Shown here one piece after another: positions 1 through 10,000 of a stretch of 32,993 nt of DNA. This DNA is from Chromatiales bacterium (GTDB lineage: Bacteria; Pseudomonadota; Gammaproteobacteria; SZUA-152). A program made the position numbers and the translations under genes. The stretch's first letter is position 1. Each line of letters starts with the position of its first letter. The notes beneath the pieces were generated by a model. That model was not told the DNA's origin and ran no database searches. It saw nothing but the letters and a program-made list of their open reading frames with translations. Location: positions 1 to 32,993 of the forward strand of contig JALSHB010000190.1 of NCBI GenBank assembly GCA_026982475.1, in the 5' to 3' direction.

Positions 1-81
1 CACGGCGGGCGCATCTGGGGCGAGGGAGAGCCGGGGCAGGGGGCGAGCTTCTTCTTCACCCTGGAAGGCGTTCGCGCCTGA
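1..81 (+). CDS. Sensor histidine kinase, C-terminal fragment (5' truncated by window edge)
   Basis: Frame 1 reads HGGRIWGEGEPGQGASFFFTLEGVRA*, resembling an HATPase G2 box and kinase C-terminus. Confidence 0.75.
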   Translation, partial: HGGRIWGEGEPGQGASFFFTLEGVRA

Positions 82-273
82 AGGCGCTACAAGGCGGTGA
101 TGTTTTTCGTTTTAGCGCTCTGCGGTGTAACAAGCCGCAAACAAGGCATCTCCGCCAGGGAAATATTGTGGGGCTTCAGCTGCGAACAGGGTTGTTATTT
201 CTTCGCGGCTGAAGCCGCTCCGACAACTTCATCATTTTTCCTTTCCATCAATCGCGGGCATGGCCCGCTCCTA
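73..273. repeat. Cluster of REP-like palindromic elements between convergent genes
   Basis: gcgcctgaaggcgctac (~74-90), ggcttcagctgcgaa / ttcgcggctgaagccgctcc (~175-222), tcgcgggcatggcccgctcctac (~252-273). Confidence 0.7.
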
Positions 274-1137
274 CGGCCTGACTTTGCCAATATCGGCGGA
301 TTGTCGGGCGTTGCCCGCTGCGCGGCAGGGGGTGACGACCGCCGTGCGCGGCAGGCGCAGACAGAGGTCGCCGTCTTCGTCGGTGCGCAACAGCCGCCCG
401 CCGGCAGCGCGCAGGCGTTGCAGGGTGCCGTCGTGCGGGTAGCCGCGCAGGTTGTCGCGGTTGACGGAGATGAGGCTCCAGGCCGGTCGCACGGCGGCGA
501 GGAAGGCCGCGTCGCCGGTGTCGCTGGCGCCGTGATGGCCGACCACCAGTATCTCCGCGCGCAGGTCCTTCCCCTGTTGCAGCAGCGCCCGCTCCACCAC
601 CTTGCCGGCATCGCCCATCAGCAGCGCGCTGCGCTCGCCGTGGCGGACGTGGAGCACCAGCGAGTGGCGGTTGAGGTTGTTGCTGTCGAAACGGGCGGGC
701 CACAGCACCTCGATGCGGGCGTCGCCCCAGGGCAGGCTGTCGCCGGCGGTGAGGCGGCGGCGCAGGGGGTCGCGGGACAGGGCCTCGTTCACCCAGCGCA
801 CCATGTCCGGCGAGACATCGGCCGGCAGCGGGTGCCGGGCGTCCAGCACCGGGGTGTCCGGCCAGGCCTCGCGCAGGCGGAAATAGCCACTGGCGTGGTC
901 GGGGTGCAGGTGGCTGAGGATGAGCATGTCCAGGTGCCGGATGCCGCTGTCTGCGATGGCGCGCAGCACCTTCGGCGCCTGGCCGGCATGGCCGGTGTCG
1001 ACGAGGATGCCGCGCTCGCCATGGCTGAGCAGCACGGCCTGGCCCTCGCCCACGTCCAGCAGCCGCAGGCGCAGTTCCTCCGCCCCGGCGCTGCTGGCGA
1101 GGCCGGCGAGCAGCAGCACGGCCAGCCAGCGGCGCAT
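271..1137 (-). CDS. ComEC/Rec2-type metallo-beta-lactamase-fold hydrolase, secreted
   Basis: 288 aa ORF with signal peptide, LDVGEGQAVLLSHGERGILVDTG, SHLHPDHASG and VGHHGASD motifs. Confidence 0.85.
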   Translation of the reverse strand: MRRWLAVLLLAGLASSAGAEELRLRLLDVGEGQAVLLSHGERGILVDTGHAGQAPKVLRAIADSGIRHLDMLILSHLHPDHASGYFRLREAWPDTPVLDARHPLPADVSPDMVRWVNEALSRDPLRRRLTAGDSLPWGDARIEVLWPARFDSNNLNRHSLVLHVRHGERSALLMGDAGKVVERALLQQGKDLRAEILVVGHHGASDTGDAAFLAAVRPAWSLISVNRDNLRGYPHDGTLQRLRAAGGRLLRTDEDGDLCLRLPRTAVVTPCRAAGNARQSADIGKVRP

Positions 1138-1640
1138 CAGCGTCCGCCCAGCCGCGCCAGCAGCAGGCCGCCGCCCACCGCCAGCAGGTTGAAGCCCACG
1201 TCGCGCCAGTCGCCCACGCGGTCTGGCAGCCAGTGCTGCAACAGTTCGTCGAGGCCGGCGGCGGCCACGCCCAGGGTGACGGCGAGGGCGACGGGAAAGG
1301 CGCGCCCCGCGGCCAGGCCGAAGGCGCCGAAGACGAGGAAGTGCAGGCGTTCCTCCACCGCCGGCAGGGTCAGCGGCAGCAGGCCGAACAGGGCCAGCGC
1401 CCAGCTCAGGTGCCAGAGGCGGCGGTAGCCGCCGCGCCGTACCTGTTGCACCAGGACGGCGACCACCAGCAGCAGGGTGGGGACGGCGATGAGCCAGGCG
1501 AGCAGGGCTGGGTCGAGGTTGTCGCGGGCCAGGGTCTGCAGGCGCCGGCCATAGATGGAGAGGGCCGGGATGATGGCCAGGGTGAGCAGCCAGGCCAGCA
1601 GCCAGTAGCGCTCTGTGGGGGTGGTCTTTTTGCTGGTCAT
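1137..1640 (-). CDS. VanZ-like family membrane protein
   Basis: Multi-TM protein with ...GLDELLQHWLPDRVGDWRDVGFNLLAVGGG; stop overlaps the start of the downstream MBL gene (ATGA); start set at MTSKK. Confidence 0.7.
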   Translation of the reverse strand: MTSKKTTPTERYWLLAWLLTLAIIPALSIYGRRLQTLARDNLDPALLAWLIAVPTLLLVVAVLVQQVRRGGYRRLWHLSWALALFGLLPLTLPAVEERLHFLVFGAFGLAAGRAFPVALAVTLGVAAAGLDELLQHWLPDRVGDWRDVGFNLLAVGGGLLLARLGGR

Positions 1641-1665
1641 GGCGTGATTGTGCCGCATCGGGGCG

Positions 1666-4545
1666 CTAGAACGAAGCGCCGAGGTTCAGATAGATCTGTT
1701 GCGTGCCGCCGTCGTCCAGGCCGTGGGCGTAGCCCAGGCGCAGGTCCACCGGCAGCCAGTAGCCCAGCACCACCCTGGCGGTGAGCTCGGCGCCGAGGCC
1801 GGACTTCAGTTCGGCCAGGTCGAAGCGCTCGTTCCAGGCGTCGCCGGTGTTGAAGAACAGGGTGCCGTGCAGGCGGTGCAGGCCGATGGGGGGCGACATC
1901 AGGCCGCGTTCGATGAGGGCGATGGGGAAGCGCCATTCCACTTCGAGCAGGCCCATGCGCCGGCCCACCAGGCCGTACAGGCCCTCGGCGTAGCCGCGCA
2001 GGGCGTAGCGGCGGCGGTTGAAGAGGGCGCCGGTGGGGGCGAGGGCGGCGGCGCGCGGGTCGCTGGGGCGGCTGTCCGGGAGGCTGCCGCCGAGGCGGAA
2101 GGGGCGTGGCCGGTCCGTGCCCCAGCCGGCCAGCAGGCGCGCCGCCAGCACCTGTTCGCCTCGCAGGTCGATGAATTCACGCCAGTCCAGGGTGTAGACC
2201 TGGCCGCGGGCGTCGCTGCGCAGGGCGTCGTTGTCCTCGGCGATGAGGCGCAGCTGGCGGCCGTTGCTGGGGCTGATGGCGCGCGCATAGCGGCGGCTGG
2301 AATCATAGCTGACGGCGAGGCCCAGCAGCTGGTCACGCAGCGTCGGCTGGGGGGCGAAGCCGGGCAGGATGTGCTTGTCCGCCTCGATCTCGGAGACCAG
2401 CCCGGCATGCAGGGTCCAGCGCCGGTCGTAGCGGAAGAAGGGCCACAGGGCCTCGAGGCTGAGGCTGTCGCTGCTGCGGTAGTGCACCGGCTTGTCGTTG
2501 CGGTCGCGCAGGGCAAACACTTGTCGTTGGGCGCTGAGCTTGAGGGTGGGGTTCCAGCGGTCGTAGATGTAGTCGAGGCGGCCGACGGGCCAGCCGTTCT
2601 TGGCGTCGTAGGCGAGTGACAAGATATAGTTATGCCGGTTCAGCGGGTCGCTGCCGCTGGTGCTGAAGCCGATCTCGCTGCGTTCGTCGCTGAACGCCAG
2701 CCATGGCCACCACCAGGTGGGGGCGACGCGTCCTAGCGGGCTGTAGTCGCTGATTTCGCCGTCGATGGCCTTGGCGGCGGTTGTCGGCGCGGGCTTGGTG
2801 GCGGGCGCCGTGTGTCGGACGGGGCGCGGCTGCGGGCCGGGCAGGAAGTAGAGGTCGAAGCCGCGCGCGCCGAGGCCGGTGAAGTACAGGCCGCTGCCGT
2901 CGGGCGCCTCGATGGGGGCGAAGGCGCCGCCGATGAGGTTGCTGAGGGTGTGGATTTCACCGCTGCGCAGGTCCAGCCGCTGGATGTTGTAGACGCCGTC
3001 GTAGTCGGCGCTGAACAGCAGGAAGCGGCCGTCGCGCGAATAGCGCGGCGTGGTCTCGATGCCGGCGCTGCGGGTGAGCATCCGCCACTGGCGATCCGCC
3101 AGGGAGAAGGTCTCGAGGTTCCACAGGCTGTCGCGGCGCCACACCGGCAGGGCGAGCCGTTGCCCGTCCGGCGACCAGTCCAGGGCGCCGAGCACGCTGT
3201 GGTCCTCGCCCTGCCACAGCACGTCCAGCAATTTTCCGCTGGCGTCGAGCAGGTGCAGGGCGCTCTGCCCGCCGCTGTTGTGCACCGCGGCGATGCGCGT
3301 GCCGTCCGGGCTCCAGGCGGCGTACAGGTAGCGGCCGCCGTGGGTCAGTTGGGTCTTTTTGCCGCTGCGCGGGTCGAGGTGGTAGAGGTCGGCGAACTGG
3401 TTGGTGCTGCGGGTGGCGTCGATCTCGGCGACGACGATGCCGGCCTCGGGGTGCAGGTCGAAATGGCGGCCACGCATGTCGCCGATGGCCTGCGGCGGCT
3501 GGCCCCGGCGCAGGCGCATCAGGCGGGGTTCGCTCTGCTGATCGTTGCGCAGGAAATAGAGATCGCCATTGCCGGCCAGGCGCGCCATGCCGGTGAAATA
3601 GCCGTAATCGGTGAGTTGCTGCGCCGGGCTCTCGCCGCGCTGGCGGATGGCCTCGATCTCGGCGCCGAAGTCGTCGCGCAGGTATTGCTTGAATGCCGCC
3701 CACAGCCGCGTGAGGTTGGCATCGAGCACCCGCCGGCTGTTGTTGTTGATCATGAAGGGGATGATGTTGTCGCTGTACTGCTCGACCAGTTCCTGCACTT
3801 TGTCGGGCCCGTAGCGCTCGGCCACGAACTGGTAGAAATAGACGCCGTAGAGGTAGCGCACGGTATTCATGGGCCAGCTTTCCAGCGGCTGGTTGACCTG
3901 TTTCACCGGCTTGATGCCGTGTGCCACCTCCATGCGCATCAGCATGCGGAACTGGCTGCTCTGGCCGCGACCGATGTGTGCGTCGGGGTCGGTTTCGTGC
4001 CAGGTAGCGAGGCCTTCGATGAACCACGGCGGTTGCATCACGTTGGGGAACAGCGGCAGCAGGCGGCCGAAGGTTCTTTGCAGCCCGGCGGGCAGGCCGG
4101 CGCGCCTGTCGAGGTGCAGGATGTGGGTGTATTCGTGGGTGATCAGGGTGTCCAGCCAGTCGTTGTAGTCGTTGACGCTGCTGTCGCTACGCGGCGGCGT
4201 GACGATGATGGTCATGGTGTTGCGCGGAAAGGGCGTCGCCGAGCCGTTGGAGAAATCGAAGCGGTCGGTGAGGATGAGTTGGGTGCGCTTGCGCGGCCGC
4301 CAGTTCAGTTCGTCCACCAGCCGCGCGTGGGTCTGCTCGGCAATGGCGGCGACTTCACGGGCGAGGGCCTCTTCGCCGTGGTGAAAATGGATCTCGAAGT
4401 GCGTGCTGGTGAGGGTCTTCCAGTGCAGCGACGGGTCGTGGCTGAGTGCGGCGTACAGGGGGGTGGTGAGCAGTGCGCTGAGCAGCAGGATGGTGAGGGA
4501 GGGGTTCACGATGGTTGCTGACCGCTGTTGGATTTCGGTGCTCAT
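1666..4545 (-). CDS. Large secreted/outer-membrane protein: HEYTH metallopeptidase-like N-terminus, TolB/PD40-like propeller, BamA/surface-antigen-like C-terminus
   Basis: 959 aa; LITHEYTHILHLDRRAG and PPWFIEGLATWHE, repeated WSPDG-type blades, C-terminal beta-barrel pattern ending LNLGASF. Confidence 0.8.
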   Translation of the reverse strand: MSTEIQQRSATIVNPSLTILLLSALLTTPLYAALSHDPSLHWKTLTSTHFEIHFHHGEEALAREVAAIAEQTHARLVDELNWRPRKRTQLILTDRFDFSNGSATPFPRNTMTIIVTPPRSDSSVNDYNDWLDTLITHEYTHILHLDRRAGLPAGLQRTFGRLLPLFPNVMQPPWFIEGLATWHETDPDAHIGRGQSSQFRMLMRMEVAHGIKPVKQVNQPLESWPMNTVRYLYGVYFYQFVAERYGPDKVQELVEQYSDNIIPFMINNNSRRVLDANLTRLWAAFKQYLRDDFGAEIEAIRQRGESPAQQLTDYGYFTGMARLAGNGDLYFLRNDQQSEPRLMRLRRGQPPQAIGDMRGRHFDLHPEAGIVVAEIDATRSTNQFADLYHLDPRSGKKTQLTHGGRYLYAAWSPDGTRIAAVHNSGGQSALHLLDASGKLLDVLWQGEDHSVLGALDWSPDGQRLALPVWRRDSLWNLETFSLADRQWRMLTRSAGIETTPRYSRDGRFLLFSADYDGVYNIQRLDLRSGEIHTLSNLIGGAFAPIEAPDGSGLYFTGLGARGFDLYFLPGPQPRPVRHTAPATKPAPTTAAKAIDGEISDYSPLGRVAPTWWWPWLAFSDERSEIGFSTSGSDPLNRHNYILSLAYDAKNGWPVGRLDYIYDRWNPTLKLSAQRQVFALRDRNDKPVHYRSSDSLSLEALWPFFRYDRRWTLHAGLVSEIEADKHILPGFAPQPTLRDQLLGLAVSYDSSRRYARAISPSNGRQLRLIAEDNDALRSDARGQVYTLDWREFIDLRGEQVLAARLLAGWGTDRPRPFRLGGSLPDSRPSDPRAAALAPTGALFNRRRYALRGYAEGLYGLVGRRMGLLEVEWRFPIALIERGLMSPPIGLHRLHGTLFFNTGDAWNERFDLAELKSGLGAELTARVVLGYWLPVDLRLGYAHGLDDGGTQQIYLNLGASF

Positions 4546-4559
4546 AAATTCCGGCTTGG

Positions 4560-6425
4560 CTACCAGTGTGTGCGGAGCGTCAGTTGCCAGGATGGCGCCA
4601 CTTCCTTTCGGTATTCCAGCAGCACGGAGAATTTTCTAGATGGGCTGTACTGAAGGGTGGCCGTAGGTGTTGTTTGCCAGTTCTTGGCGGTGCTTTCAAC
4701 ACCTACTCCAAGGTTGAGACGAAGGTTATTGCGTAGAGGATATAGAATTCCCCCCTCTGGACGGAGCCGGAAAAAAGGTGTCCGTGAATGGATGGAGGGG
4801 GTAAGAAGGCCATACAGCAATGCCTTGTCCAGTTTTCTGGATCTTCCCAGACCGAGATAGAGTTGGTGATCATATTTTTTGTCAGCTTCTCTCTGTGTGC
4901 GGAGCTGCAGTCGCCATGACCAGGGAGATGTCATTGGCAGTGGCGACAGCGCATGATGAAAGATGCGAAGGTAGTCTATCTTTTGAACTACTGGCTTACC
5001 GGTCGGCAGGCTCAGATGCAGGTCGAGAACTGTCAACTCTCCCCCGTCCAGAGGGTTCCTTCCAGTCGGTTCCTGGGCAAATGCAGTCAGGTTGATCGAT
5101 GCTGCAATTTCACCACTCCTTTCGCGCATTACTCCGGCACCGATAATGGATGATCGTTGCCCCGCTGAGGGTGCAGGGCGATTGGGCGGTTTGCTATCCT
5201 CTGCGGGTGAGGGCGGCAAGGCAAGCCGTTTCACCATCAATGCATGTTTCAGAGAAAGGGTTTCTTGAGAGGGGTCTGGTGATTCCTTGATGAAAATGAA
5301 GTGCTGGTAGGAAAACAGGAAGTCCAGTAGCGTCTGCTGTTCGGCGGGTGTCAAGCCTGCCAGCGTGGCATTAATCTGGTTGCTTTGAGGGTGGCTCAGG
5401 AATTGCTTGGCCACTTTTCTTAGTTTGGCGTTCAGACTTTCATATTCATGAATGAGTTTGCGCTCTGCCGAAGGGTGGTAACGAACTTGCTTGATCAGGG
5501 TTGAATGCTGATTGTCCGAGGCCGATTGGTCGAGATCGTGAAGCCTGTCGAATAGCTCAACCGGAACGTACCAGGCACGAGCTGGTTGGGAGAGTGGTGG
5601 ATCCATAATTACATCGGCAATTCGTGCAAGCTCATAGGCGCAATTCCGAGTAAGGAAAAAATACTGTTTTTTCTTGCCAATGATTTCCCAGATGTGAAGT
5701 TGCAAGAACTTGGCCTGGTCTGGCTTCAGGTTGAGTTCATATTCCCAGATGTCTCTTGCTTCAGTGTTCGTGTATACGACGTCCTGAGTATAAAAGTAGC
5801 GATCCGAGTAGCCAGCTTGATAGCCGCCAAACAGGCCTTTGAAGATATAGACAATAATGGGTTCTTCCGGAGGCACAAGCGCACCGTAATTGATGGTGGT
5901 GCTGAACAGGTCATGGTTGTTGTTGGAGGTATTCAGTTTCAATATGGAGTGGCCGAACATGGAGGCTGGATTGCCCATGTAGCCGCTGACCATCAACAGG
6001 CTGATCGAATGCAGCGGGTTTTCCCTCAACCATTCTCGTAGTTTACGGCAGGCCGACGGGATAGTTTTCCACTGTGGTTGTTGTAGCTGATCGGCCAGCC
6101 AGGTGTATCGAGCGGGGAAGCGGCAACGGGGATGGGATTCTGTCGTCACAGCCGTGTTCGCGGTGTCTAAGGTAGCCTTTAATTCTGCGGCCGGGTTGCT
6201 TTTCCCCTGTTGGCTTAGGTAGAAATCTTCGCTCAGGAAAGTGCCTTGGTGCGTGTCGACGTCATAGTGCAGCAGTCGCAGCCATTTTGGGTGGTGCGCC
6301 AGCTGCTCGATTGAAATCACCGACGGGCCAGTGGCTGCATTGGCAGACCGGAAAAGAGAAACAACAATGAAGGTCAAAAGAAAGAGCCCCCTGCAAGAGG
6401 GGGCCCGGAAAGACAGTGCAGCCAC
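4560..6425 (-). CDS. DUF4105 domain-containing protein
   Basis: 621 aa, signal peptide, MVSGYMGNPASMFGHSILKLN and FLTRNCAYELARIAD motifs. Confidence 0.75.
   Translation of the reverse strand: MAALSFRAPSCRGLFLLTFIVVSLFRSANAATGPSVISIEQLAHHPKWLRLLHYDVDTHQGTFLSEDFYLSQQGKSNPAAELKATLDTANTAVTTESHPRCRFPARYTWLADQLQQPQWKTIPSACRKLREWLRENPLHSISLLMVSGYMGNPASMFGHSILKLNTSNNNHDLFSTTINYGALVPPEEPIIVYIFKGLFGGYQAGYSDRYFYTQDVVYTNTEARDIWEYELNLKPDQAKFLQLHIWEIIGKKKQYFFLTRNCAYELARIADVIMDPPLSQPARAWYVPVELFDRLHDLDQSASDNQHSTLIKQVRYHPSAERKLIHEYESLNAKLRKVAKQFLSHPQSNQINATLAGLTPAEQQTLLDFLFSYQHFIFIKESPDPSQETLSLKHALMVKRLALPPSPAEDSKPPNRPAPSAGQRSSIIGAGVMRERSGEIAASINLTAFAQEPTGRNPLDGGELTVLDLHLSLPTGKPVVQKIDYLRIFHHALSPLPMTSPWSWRLQLRTQREADKKYDHQLYLGLGRSRKLDKALLYGLLTPSIHSRTPFFRLRPEGGILYPLRNNLRLNLGVGVESTAKNWQTTPTATLQYSPSRKFSVLLEYRKEVAPSWQLTLRTHW
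6386..6404 (-). terminator. Intrinsic terminator-like hairpin downstream of the DUF3015-type gene, inside the 5' end of the DUF4105 ORF
   Basis: Minus strand GCCCCCT-CTTGC-AGGGGGC followed by TCTTTCTTTTG. Confidence 0.5.
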
Positions 6426-6428
6426 AGA

Positions 6429-6914
6429 TCAACTGCGTGAAATGACGATGTTGTAGAGCTGCTCGGCCTTTTTCTGACGCGACAGCATTTCATAATCCGG
6501 GGAAGCTGCCTGTTTGGCAAACTCAGCGCGGATGGTCTTGGCAAATTCCGGCCGATCCATGGGGGCTACCTCGGTGACTTCCGCAAGGGCGTCCAGGTAG
6601 CGACCATTGCCCAGTACCAGATCCTTTTCGAGCTGGGCATAGCTCTTGAGGATATATGCTGCGGTCTTGGCGTCACCCCGGGCACAGCTGTTCGGCGAGG
6701 TGATGTTTGAAGAGACGGCAGTGGTACCCAGATCCCATGTGATGTTGGTGACGATGGCAACGATATCCGCTGTGCCTTCATCGTTGATACCCTGGGCAAT
6801 CAAAGCGCCTAGACCGCAGTCTGTATAGATTTCCCCAAAGTTACGGTCAGCCTGTGCGCCGGATGAAAAGGCAAACAGTGAAGCCAAGGATGTGGCTAAC
6901 AAAATCTTTCTCAT
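6429..6914 (-). CDS. DUF3015-family periplasmic protein
   Basis: MRKILLATSLASLFAFSSGAQADRNFGEIYTDCGLGALIAQ...; start at 6914 instead of the read-through ORF 6429..8078. Confidence 0.7.
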   Translation of the reverse strand: MRKILLATSLASLFAFSSGAQADRNFGEIYTDCGLGALIAQGINDEGTADIVAIVTNITWDLGTTAVSSNITSPNSCARGDAKTAAYILKSYAQLEKDLVLGNGRYLDALAEVTEVAPMDRPEFAKTIRAEFAKQAASPDYEMLSRQKKAEQLYNIVISRS

Positions 6915-7039
6915 GATTCTACTCCCTGTTGGATGAAAATTTTGTTCTTTAGTCTCGAGAGACTGTGCAAGCTTAGAACATTTGGCATCTGGTTTGAACA
7001 GTAAAATGCACATCTTGATGTTGCCGTGATTACTGAATG

Positions 7040-10000
7040 TCAGGTTTGGCGCTGCCGCCGGGTGCCGCCCAGGCCCATGAAGGTGCGGTACAGCAGCGGG
7101 ATCACGAACAGGGTCAGCACGGTGGAGAAGGCCAGGCCCCAGACGATGGCGGAGGCCACCGGACCCCATAACAGGGATTCGCCGGCCAGGCCGGTGGCCA
7201 GCGAGAACAGGCCGGCGATGGTGGTCAGGGAGGTGATGATGATGGGGATCACGCGCCGGCGGGCGGCGTAGACGGTGGCGTGCAGTACGCTCATGCCGGC
7301 GGCCAGGCGGGTGTTGGCGGCGTCGATCATGACGATGGCGGCGTTGACGGCGATGCCGGCCAGGGCCACCACGCCATAGAGGGTGTACAGGCTCAGCGGG
7401 TTGTGGGTGACGGCGAGGCCGAACACCACGCCGATGAAGGCCAGCGGTACGGTGGCGAGGATCATGAAGGGCTGGAAATAACTGCGGAACTGGCTGCCGA
7501 GAATCAGGTAGATGAGACCGATGCCGAACAGGAACAGGGCGGCCATGGCGTCGAGGCTCTCCTGGATGTCGTCCAGTTCGCCGGAGAATTCCAGATCCAC
7601 GCCGGGATACCCTACGCGCAGGGTCTGCCATTTTTCCTGTATCAGCCGGTTGGCGGTGACGGTGTCCATCTGCGCCGGGTCCAGCTCTGCCTGCAGGGTG
7701 ATGGTGCGGCGGAAGTTGTAGTGGCGGATGTAGGCCTTGCCGGCGCCGGTGCTGACGTGCACCAGTTCCCCTAACGGGATTTCGCGGGCCTGTCCGGCGC
7801 CTTCGGGCAGGGTGATGGGCTGGCGCAGGGCCTCGTCGATGTCGTCGACGCTGAGCGGCCGCGCACGCACCCGCACTTCCACCTTTTCGCCCTGGTCCTG
7901 CATGCTGGCCACTACCTCGCCGTCGAACAGCAGGCGGATGTCGCGCATCACCTCGCTGGTGCGCAGGCCGCTGCGTTGCAGGGCGTCGGTGTTGAGTCTC
8001 AGGCGCAGCTCGGGCTTGCCTTCGCTGTCGTCGTCGCGGATGTCGCGCACCGCGGGCATGGCCTGCAGTTCGCGCCACAGGGCGTCGGTGGCGGCGCGCA
8101 GTTGCTGGAAGTCGTCGCCGCGCACCTTGATGTTGATGGGGCTGGAGGTGGGCGGGCCGGGTTTGATGACGAAGAAATTGACCCGCGCCGGCCCCGGAAC
8201 CGACAGCACGTCGGCGCGCATGGCGTCGATGATCTCGTCGATGGTGCGGGTGGCGTTGTGGTCGGGGTTGAGGCTGAAGGCGATCTGTCCGTACTGGTCG
8301 CCGAAGTAGGGCGCCATCTCGGTGAACATCTGTCCGGCCACGGAGATGATGCCGCGGGTGTCGTTGTCTTCGAGGTGCTGGCGCGCCCTGTCCTCGATCC
8401 TGAGCAGGGTGTCCATGGTGGTGTGCAGCGGCGTGCCGGGTGGCATCTGCACGTTGATGTAGAACAGCCGCGAGGGGTCGAAGGCGAAGAATTGCACCCG
8501 TACCTGACCGCTGGCGAGCAGGCCCAGGGCCGCCACCAGCAGCAGGCCGATGACGCCCAGCGAGCGCTTGGGGTGGCGCAGCACGCGGATCAGCAGGCGG
8601 CTGTAGGTCATGCGCACCCAGTGGGTGAAGCGTCTGCGCAGGCGCTGCGGGCGGGAGGTCCTGTCGAAGCGGATGCGCGCCGCGCTGATGTGCACCGGCA
8701 GCATCCAGAAGGCCTCGATGAGGCTGATGGCCAGCGCCACCGAGACCACGAAGGGGATGATGAACATGAAGTCGCCCACCAACCCCGGCAGCAGCATCAG
8801 CGGCAGGAAGGCGGCCATGGTGGTCAGCACCGAGGAGGTCACCGGCTTGAACACCTCGCGCAGGGAATCCAGCGCCGCGTCCAGCGCCTGGGCGCCGCGT
8901 TGTAACCGGTAATAGATGGCCTCCACCACCACCACCGCGTCATCCACCAGCATGCCGAGGACGATGACGATGCCCAGCAGCACCGACTGGTTGAGGGTCT
9001 CGCCAATGCTGTTGAGCAGCCAGAAGGTGGCGGCGAGGGTGAAGGGGATGCCGATGCCGATGAAGGCGGCGATGTGCCCGCCGAGAAAGATCCAGGCCAC
9101 CAGCACCACCAGCAACAGGCCCAGCGCGGCGTTGTTCTGCATGATGCGCAGGGCGTCGCGGGTGGCGGCGGTCTGGTCGTCGAGCAGCTTCAGCTCCAGG
9201 CCCAGTGGCGCCAGCACGGCATTCTTTTCGCTGATGTAGTCCTCGATGCGTTGCACCAGTTCCAGGGTGTTGGCGTTGGGTTTCTTGGACACCGCGAGGA
9301 GGACGGCGGGCCTGCCCTCGTGCATCGCCAGCTTGGTGCTCTTTTCGCGCACCCGCTGGACCTCCGCCAGCTCGCCGATGGGGGGGCTGCCACTGGCGGT
9401 GCTCACCGGCAGGCGGGCGATGTAGCCGGGGTCGCTGCTGGTGCCGATCAGCCGCACCAGCCAGGATTGTCCGCCGAGGCGCAGCTCGCCGGCGGAGATG
9501 TCGCGGAAGTGGGCGCGCACCGTGTCGGCCAGCTGGCTGGGGGTGACGCCATGGGCGCGCAGCAGCCCGGGATCGAACTCGATCTGGATTTCGGGATCGC
9601 GCAGGCCGGCGGGGTCGACGGTATCGACGCCGCGCAGGCGGTCGATGTCGTCGCGGATGTTGCGCGCCGCGCGGCGCAGGGTTTCGTCGTTGGCCATGCC
9701 GTGCAGCACCACCATCGCCGTGGGGAACTGGTTGGCGGTGGTGAATTCCATTACGAAGGGTTCGCTGGCCTCGTCGGGCAGGTCGGTGTTGGCCTTGTTC
9801 TGCACCTCGCGGCGCAGGTCGGTGAGGCGTTTGTCGAACAGGCGTTCGTCGATGTCGTCGAAGCGCACGCTGATGTCGGACATGCCCTCGCGGGTGTTGC
9901 TGATGACGAACTTGACGTCGGACAGCCCCTGCAGGGCGTCTTCCAGCGGCTGGGTGACCAGCTTTTCGACATCCTCCGTCGAGGCCCCGGGCAGGGCCGT

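Noticed and set aside
97-1428. 443-aa + strand ORF
   Set aside because: Antisense shadow of the MBL/VanZ-like genes; low-complexity A/G/R/Q composition typical of high-GC opposite-strand frames
2812-4521. 569-aa + strand ORF (and 1648..2619)
   Set aside because: Antisense to the well-supported 959-aa gene; composition-driven frame with no recognisable domain
6429-8078. 549-aa minus ORF as one protein
   Set aside because: N-terminal part is out-of-frame RND sequence; real gene starts at 6914 with MRKILLATSLASLFAFSSGAQA
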